Source of the DNA: Oscillospiraceae bacterium
GTDB lineage: Bacteria > Bacillota > Clostridia > Oscillospirales > Ruminococcaceae
DNA: 6,635 nt
Reading direction: 5' to 3'
NCBI GenBank assembly: GCA_017451665.1
Contig: JAFTNX010000185.1
Location: 1 to 6,635, forward strand
This document shows positions 1 through 3,900 of the stretch, piece by piece. Within the stretch, counting starts at the first letter, position 1, and the number at the start of each line of letters is the position of its first letter. The position numbers and the translations under genes were made by a program. The notes below the pieces were generated by a model. It made no database searches, was not told the origin of the DNA, and saw only the letters and a list, made by a program, of their open reading frames with translations.

Positions 1-113
1 CTATTGATATTTTATTCAATAAGTATACGCATGTCAATATAGGATTTATGGGCTTACCTGATTACTGGAAAGAATTGTTAGAGTGTGAAAAAGTTTTAGT
101 AGCTGTTAATTAG
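1..113 (+). CDS. C-terminus of a probable Abi_2 (AbiD/AbiF-like) abortive-infection protein, 5' end outside window
   Basis: An open frame enters from the left edge, with the first whole codon at 3, and stops at TAG 111-113, leaving 36 residues. The tail has the order Asn-Lys-Tyr, then Val-Asn-Ile, then MGLPDYWKELL. This resembles the closing stretch I know from Abi_2-family proteins, where a short 'YPN-(hydrophobic)-x-x-MGFPxNW' segment followed by a helix ends the chain. Abi_2 proteins (AbiD, AbiF and relatives) carry HEPN-type RNase folds and act in phage defence; the HEPN catalytic motif would lie upstream and cannot be seen here. The context fits a defence cargo gene: it sits next to a truncated tRNA/att site at what looks like an island edge, and a structured RNA unit follows its stop codon at once. 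The assignment rests on only about 20 informative residues, so another small cytoplasmic protein is possible. Confidence 0.55.
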   Translation, partial: IDILFNKYTHVNIGFMGLPDYWKELLECEKVLVAVN

Positions 114-124
114 TGGCATATAAT
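96..124 (+). promoter_or_regulatory. Candidate promoter for the Abi-linked small RNA
   Basis: A perfect TATAAT lies at 119-124, six bases after the Abi stop codon. The best -35 candidate at 17-bp spacing is TTAGTA (96-101), only three of six consensus bases and inside the last codons of the Abi gene. The -10 box predicts a start near 131, exactly where the first RNA hairpin begins. The -10 is convincing by sequence, the -35 is weak, and transcription is inferred. Confidence 0.45.
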
Positions 125-130
125 TAATCA

Positions 131-188
131 GTACGTGTTTTCGGATGCGTACCTGAAGGAGTCGGTACATACCGCCTCTTTCTTTTTT
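131..188 (+). ncRNA. Candidate two-hairpin small RNA downstream of the Abi-like gene
   Basis: This is an approximately 58-nt candidate transcript. Hairpin 1 pairs 131-138 (GTACGTGT) with 145-152 (ATGCGTAC), including two G-U pairs, and has a 6-nt loop TTTCGG. Hairpin 2 pairs 155-161 (GAAGGAG) with 176-182 (CTCTTTC), has a one-base mismatch, then pairs CGGT with ACCG around an ACAT loop, and ends in six T. A competing helix could form between 149-153 (GTACC) and 164-168 (GGTAC), so the RNA may switch or fold as a pseudoknot. No start codon or open frame uses this stretch. From memory, published work tracing Cas13 to AbiF-type HEPN proteins described a conserved non-coding RNA next to abiF genes acting as an RNA antitoxin; position and structure here fit that arrangement. 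The plain alternative is that 155-188 is only the abi terminator and 131-152 an incidental stem. Confidence 0.5.
155..188 (+). terminator. Intrinsic terminator closing the Abi/small-RNA unit
   Basis: The stem 155-161 / 176-182 has seven pairs with one G-U. After a T-C mismatch it continues as 163-166 / 171-174 around an ACAT loop. TTTTTT follows at 183-188. It would end both Abi read-through transcripts and the small RNA. Confidence 0.75.
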
Positions 189-199
189 ATACACGCTTT

Positions 200-222
200 T
201 TAGTGCGACATTACTGCGACAT
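200..222. repeat. Tandem direct repeat pair 1, probable integrase arm-type sites
   Basis: Two adjacent 11-mers, TTAGTGCGACA (200-210) and TTACTGCGACA (211-221), differ at one base. They lie about 100 bp inside the island from the tRNA-Leu fragment. Paired short direct repeats at this distance from a tRNA core are typical arm-binding sites of tyrosine integrases. The repeats are plain in the sequence; the binding role is inferred. Confidence 0.6.
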
Positions 223-324
223 AAAGAACAATTTAATTCGATTTATTTCAAACTGTTGTTTTTAGAAAACAGCGTAAAATCGGCACTTTTGCTTTATTTG
301 ATGCTTATTTACAAGTGTATTGTT

Positions 325-381
325 TACGTTTGAGGGGCGTGTGTCTTCGACGTATGGGTTCAAGTCCCATTTGCCGCACCA
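325..381 (+). pseudogene. 3' fragment of tRNA-Leu(GAG), probable att core copy 1
   Basis: The fragment can be folded as the 3' part of a class II tRNA. Anticodon arm: TACGT 325-329 pairs with GCGTG 337-341 around the loop TTGAGGG, giving anticodon GAG at 332-334. A 12-nt variable arm at 342-353 contains a GTC/GAC stem. T-arm: ATGGG 354-358 pairs with CCCAT 366-370 around TTCAAGT. The acceptor 3' strand is TTGCCGC 371-377, followed by A and an encoded CCA at 379-381. A complete tRNA would need GCGGCAA and a D-arm upstream; neither is present, and the DNA before 325 is AT-rich island sequence. This is therefore a displaced 3' end, as left by integration with crossover in or near the anticodon arm. 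The intact gene should lie at the other end of the element. As it stands this cannot make a functional tRNA. Confidence 0.85.
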
Positions 382-384
382 AAC

Positions 385-414
385 AAAAAAGGATACCATT
401 AGGTATCTTTTTTT
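385..414 (+). terminator. Intrinsic terminator after tRNA fragment 1
   Basis: GATACC (392-397) pairs with GGTATC (402-407) around ATTA. The stem is extended by a G-T pair and an A6/T7 flank (385-390 / 408-414). It starts three bases after the CCA end, so it is probably the original terminator of the tRNA-Leu gene. The A/T flanks allow action on both strands. Confidence 0.8.
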
Positions 415-442
415 GTTTTATACTGACTATCGACGAAGAACC

Positions 443-490
443 GAAAATCCGTCAGGATTTTCTCGTTTTGCGGTAACAAATGAGAAAATC
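443..490. repeat. Mutually exclusive inverted repeats in att module 2
   Basis: GAAAATCC (443-450) pairs perfectly with GGATTTTC (455-462) around GTCA. The same right arm, read as GATTTTCTC (456-464), instead pairs perfectly with GAGAAAATC (482-490) around a 17-nt loop. Only one of the two stems can form at a time. No open frame follows, so a switch role is speculative; this may equally be an integrase or excisionase binding region. Confidence 0.45.
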
Positions 491-515
491 ACAGCAGACA
501 AAAAGACGCAAAACA

Positions 516-542
516 GTTCAAAGAGTCCCATTTGCCGCACCA
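516..542 (+). repeat. Second tRNA 3'-end copy, att core copy 2
   Basis: Bases 524-542 repeat 363-381 exactly (19 bp, ending GCCGCACCA), reproducing the T-stem 3' strand, acceptor 3' strand and CCA. Upstream, GACG and GTTCAA at 505-521 still recall the tRNA, but three extra bases (AGA) break the T-loop and the T-stem 5' strand is lost. This is a direct repeat of the att core rather than a gene. After CCA the DNA differs completely from copy 1. Confidence 0.75.
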
Positions 543-550
543 CTCGTAAA

Positions 551-588
551 ATCGGGGTTTGAGCGATACTCAAGCCCCGATATTTTTT
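551..588 (+). terminator. Strong intrinsic terminator after att copy 2
   Basis: A 13-bp stem joins 551-563 (ATCGGGGTTTGAG) and 569-581 (CTCAAGCCCCGAT) with a single G-U pair and the loop CGATA, followed by T6 at 583-588. It is the most stable terminator in the left part of the window. It follows the tRNA-end copy by eight bases, as in a tRNA gene. Confidence 0.85.
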
Positions 589-589
589 A

Positions 590-613
590 TACTGCGACAT
601 CTACTGCGACATC
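590..613. repeat. Tandem direct repeat pair 2, probable integrase arm-type sites
   Basis: TACTGCGACATC occurs twice head to tail (590-601 and 602-613) without a mismatch. It shares ACTGCGACA with the pair at 200-221. It starts two bases after the preceding terminator T-run and lies 50 bp before the third tRNA-end-like sequence. Confidence 0.6.
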
Positions 614-650
614 TGTACCGAAAAGCACGATTTTGCAAAACAAAATAACA

Positions 651-686
651 GATGCAAAGCAGTTCAAACTGTCAGATTTGCGACTC
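651..686 (+). repeat. Degenerate third att/tRNA-end copy
   Basis: Aligned with copy 2 it keeps GA-x-GCAAA-x-CAGTTCAAA, then GTC, ATTTGC and a downstream TGTAAAA in the same order, but CCGCACCA has decayed to GACTCC. It sits just before a terminator, like the other two copies. It is probably an old or diverged attachment site and would not encode any tRNA. Confidence 0.5.
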
Positions 687-702
687 CTGTAAAAGCTTAA
701 TC

Positions 703-729
703 AAAAGACACCTTATGGTGTCTTTTTTT
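703..729 (+). terminator. Intrinsic terminator after att copy 3
   Basis: AAAAGACACC (703-712) pairs perfectly with GGTGTCTTTT (717-726) around TTAT, and the T-run continues to 729. The A/T flanks make it potentially bidirectional. It is the last element of the module array and insulates the downstream surface-protein gene from island transcription. Confidence 0.8.
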
Positions 730-847
730 GATATGCTGGGAATGATGTTTAATATTTTTATATAAATGTCCTTAAAAACCCACTAAAACGTTTGAAATTA
801 GTTTAATAAATTAACTGCAAAAACACTAAAATATTCCTATAAACCCC
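730..847. other. AT-rich intergenic gap, nothing recognised
   Basis: No reading frame with a ribosome binding site, no RNA fold and no repeat was recognised here. It consists of short A and T tracts upstream of the surface-protein promoter, and could act as a promoter UP-element or regulator-binding region. Confidence 0.5.
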
Positions 848-876
848 TTGTAATTGTGAATATATTATGATATACT
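848..876 (+). promoter_or_regulatory. Sigma-A promoter with extended -10 for the surface-protein gene
   Basis: TTGTAA (848-853, four of six -35 bases) is followed after exactly 17 bp by TATACT (871-876, five of six -10 bases). TG at 868-869 gives an extended -10. The predicted start is near 883, giving a leader of about 60 nt before the ATG at 942. Confidence 0.7.
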
Positions 877-890
877 GATAGAGTATAGGT

Positions 891-935
891 AATTGTCGGT
901 TGATAATTGGGGATATTACGACAATTCGAGGGGAG
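891..935 (+). promoter_or_regulatory. Leader inverted repeat next to the Shine-Dalgarno
   Basis: AATTGTCG (891-898) and CGACAATT (919-926) form a perfect 8-bp inverted repeat with a 20-nt loop. The purine-rich ribosome binding site GAGGGGAG (928-935) follows one base later, six bases before the ATG. The placement could allow translational control through a hairpin, or an operator about ten bases after the predicted transcription start. The repeat is visible; its role is inferred. Confidence 0.5.
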
Positions 936-941
936 AAGAAT

Positions 942-3900
942 ATGAAAAAATTAAAATTCACAACCAGAGCAACAAGTATTTTTGTTGTATTGCTCTTGCT
1001 TGTGCAGATTGTTTCGCAGGGGCTATTTTTTTCAGAACCAATTGTTGCGAATGCTGCCGAGACAGAGCTGATTAAGGCGACTGAGCCTTTTGCAGTTGAT
1101 TATGACCCTAACGACGGCATAATCAAGTACGGACATTCGGGGGAAATCGGAATGAGTCCAAAGAACGACCTGGATGTTCCTTATGAGGAGGACTCAAAGA
1201 CGGTATTTTTTCCGTCGCAGGTAGCAGAGTCGGTTGACGAAAACGGAAACCTGCTTTTTCCTGACTATGACCCGAGTGACCCGTATTATGATTATACGGA
1301 TATGTTCAACAAGGCTCTGGAAATTGCCAGAAAAAGAGATAATGCTGACGTTTTTGTAGAAGACGGTGTGTATTATTTTGAAAAATCCGTGTATCTTTTC
1401 GGATACACAAAAATCAATGCAAATGCAGGTAAGGTAGCGTTTGTTATAAAGCCTTACTTTAAGGATATCGACGGAAATGATGTTGAAGTAAGTGGATTTT
1501 TTACAAATGCAAATCTTGACGAAACATATTCGTGGTATTTTTCAAGCATCAATGACATTACTTTTGTAGTGGAAGATACACATGAAACCTTTAAGCCTAC
1601 AAGCTCAGTAGATACAATTCTTGATAATCTTTGTAGTGATGATATACAGCCTGTTGATAATTACAGCCTGTTTTACAGAATTGTCACAAAGTATGCAGGT
1701 ATCCATAACCTTGCAGTTTCAGGTTTTGAATGCTTTATGCGATGGACAAGAATTGATATGCTCACCCGTGTTACAAATTGTACGGTAGGTCCTACAAAGT
1801 ATGTATACTGGGGTGTAGATACCAACGACGCATTTTTTTATGACAACTATTATTACGGTGGATATTATACTGATTCTGACGGGTTGAGTCAGCTTCCTGT
1901 ATTCCAGATTACATTTAATATGGGAACAACTGTGTTTGCAAATTCCTATATCGGAAACTACTATTTCTCACGAAACGGCGCAGGCTGTTGGTGTCCTCAT
2001 ACAACATATTCAAATATTACATTTGAACGTGTGTATAACTTTGTAATGGATACAACTACTGAAGCCTCATCATCTGTAAGTGGATGCTATTTCAAGGACT
2101 GTGCTTATAATGACATAGCAAAGTATTTTGAGGATATGGGAATACCTGCTTTTGATTTCTGGGACAGAACCTGGAGTAGCGAAGAAAACAGATTTATTTA
2201 TCACAGCAAGGGGTATATAATCCGTGATACTATAACCGGTAATAAGCTTGATTCTGCAAATCACTCACACGGTCAGTATATAAGCCTTATTCAGCTTCAC
2301 AGTGGTGTTGCATTTACACAGAATAAAATTGAGTGTGACTCGCTTGAATGGACAACACTTGTAAGACTTACAGACTCTGAATGGACTTCAAGATATGATG
2401 CAAGACGAAACGCAAATAATCTGTATTTTTCTGATAACGCCTTTAAAATCAATGACTGGGAATATGAAAACCTGATGATTGATGACTGGAAGGGTGGAAA
2501 GCCTTATACTGAAGGCTGGTATGATAAAACTATTATAGAATGGGGCGAAAGAGGTTGGAATAATGCCGACGGCACACCTGCTATGGGATATGTGGGCGTT
2601 GAAGGCCCTGACCACATAAGCTGGCTTGACGAGGGTGTTTACGTTTCACCGACTCTCGGAAGATATATCGACCTTTCTGCTTTTGTTTATACAAACAAGC
2701 CGACAGCCGGATACGCAAAGCTTGGTGAAGTCGGTGCTGACGAAGAACAGCTTGAAGCTATGGGTATCGAGGACAGATACTACCAAGAGCTTAACAGTGG
2801 AAACTATGAGATTGTAAGCTTTAAGGAGGATTTCGGAGGTTTTGACTGGAACTTCTCGTCAAATCACGAAAAGCTTCAGGAAGCCTTTGACTATGTTGCA
2901 ACTCACGACGCAATTCTCTATATCGAAGAGGGGACTTATCGTACAGACAAACCGATTGTACTTCGTGGTGGTGCTACATACAGAATTATTTCAAAGGGAA
3001 CAATTGAAGCGAATAAAACTGCTGAAATCAAAGGAAACGGCGTTTTTGTAATGAGTGGCGATGACAATGCCCCTATCGACGGTTATTTCTATGGTGTCAG
3101 CGCAGGTATGAACGGCGCAGATACAAGCGCATTCTATAACGTAAATTTTGAGAATTTCTTTATTCAGTTTGGTTCAGTACAGCGTGGAGTAGGCTGTTTT
3201 ACAAACTGTAATATAAAGGATTGTGTGTTTGCCGGTGGTACTGTTCAGTATTGTAATTATGGATTTTTCTATAAGACAGTTACAGACAATCTTCTCCTTA
3301 AATATGTATATGGTACTGCAAGTACAGGCGTTGAAGGCGAAGACGGAATTACTCCGGGAGATATAAACTATAAATTCTTTATCAGTAATTCGGATTTTAC
3401 AAATTCAACATGGAGAGGCTGCTGGCTTGAATTCGGTCAGTTCTCAAATGGTAAGAAATTATCAGGTAAGGGCAACAGCCTTTACAGAGGAAATATCATA
3501 GATTATAGCTTTAATTACAGCTTCGGAAGAAATGACGTGGTTTGTGGAAACACAATGACAAGAGCAGGTTATGGCAGTATTACAAACCATATGCTGAATT
3601 CAAATTTCCCGATTGACCTGCCTGACGCATTGACAAATAAGCCTATGGTTATGTTCCACGTCAGTGACGGATTAAGACTTATAGGAAATACCGATATCGG
3701 TACTATGAGTAATGAATGTCACTTTGTTGAGTTTGACAGCCCTACAATCAGATACAAGGATTCAGACGGAAACGAGGTAGTTTCTATTTCTGATGTTAGA
3801 ATTGCAGGAAACCTTGTGTATACTACCTATCGTGGTGATTATAAGATAAATTATCCGATTACTCCATACGGTAAAGCAGACAACATTGTTCTTGAAAACT

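Larger units (their letters stand above)
183..729. mobile_element. Array of degenerate attachment-site modules at an island edge
   Basis: Three successive modules (about 183-414, 411-588 and 583-729) share one plan. Each begins inside the T-run of the preceding terminator with TTTTATAC, carries intact or degenerate GCGACAT-type repeats or a CGAC remnant, then reaches a tRNA 3'-end sequence and a fresh intrinsic terminator. Modules 2 and 3 also share ACCGAAAA, TTTTGC and the string GCAAA-x-CAGTTCAAA in the same order. No integrase gene or other coding region is visible, so this is the att end only. I infer serial integration of related tyrosine-recombinase elements at one tRNA gene followed by deletion of their bodies. 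The body of the surviving island, including the Abi gene, would lie to the left. Confidence 0.55.

Noticed and set aside
325..381. Intact tRNA gene
   Set aside because: No D-arm and no GCGGCAA 5' acceptor strand exist upstream, so the cloverleaf cannot close.
320..562. 80-codon plus-strand open frame
   Set aside because: It runs through the tRNA-Leu fragment, two terminator/att elements and the second tRNA-end copy, with no ribosome binding site or recognisable protein.
480..692. 70-codon plus-strand open frame
   Set aside because: It crosses att copy 2, a 13-bp terminator hairpin and the arm repeats; its composition follows these elements and not a protein.
183..729. Integron-type gene-cassette array with attC sites
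   Set aside because: The shared sequence is a tRNA acceptor/T-arm end, with no attC-like R and L boxes and no cassettes between copies.
183..730. CRISPR array
   Set aside because: The repeats are few, unequal in spacing and match a tRNA 3' end plus short paired arm sites; there are no regularly spaced spacers.
900..941. Earlier TTG start for the surface protein, adding 14 residues
   Set aside because: The TTG lies inside the leader inverted repeat with no ribosome binding site, while ATG 942 has one at the right distance and begins a normal signal peptide.
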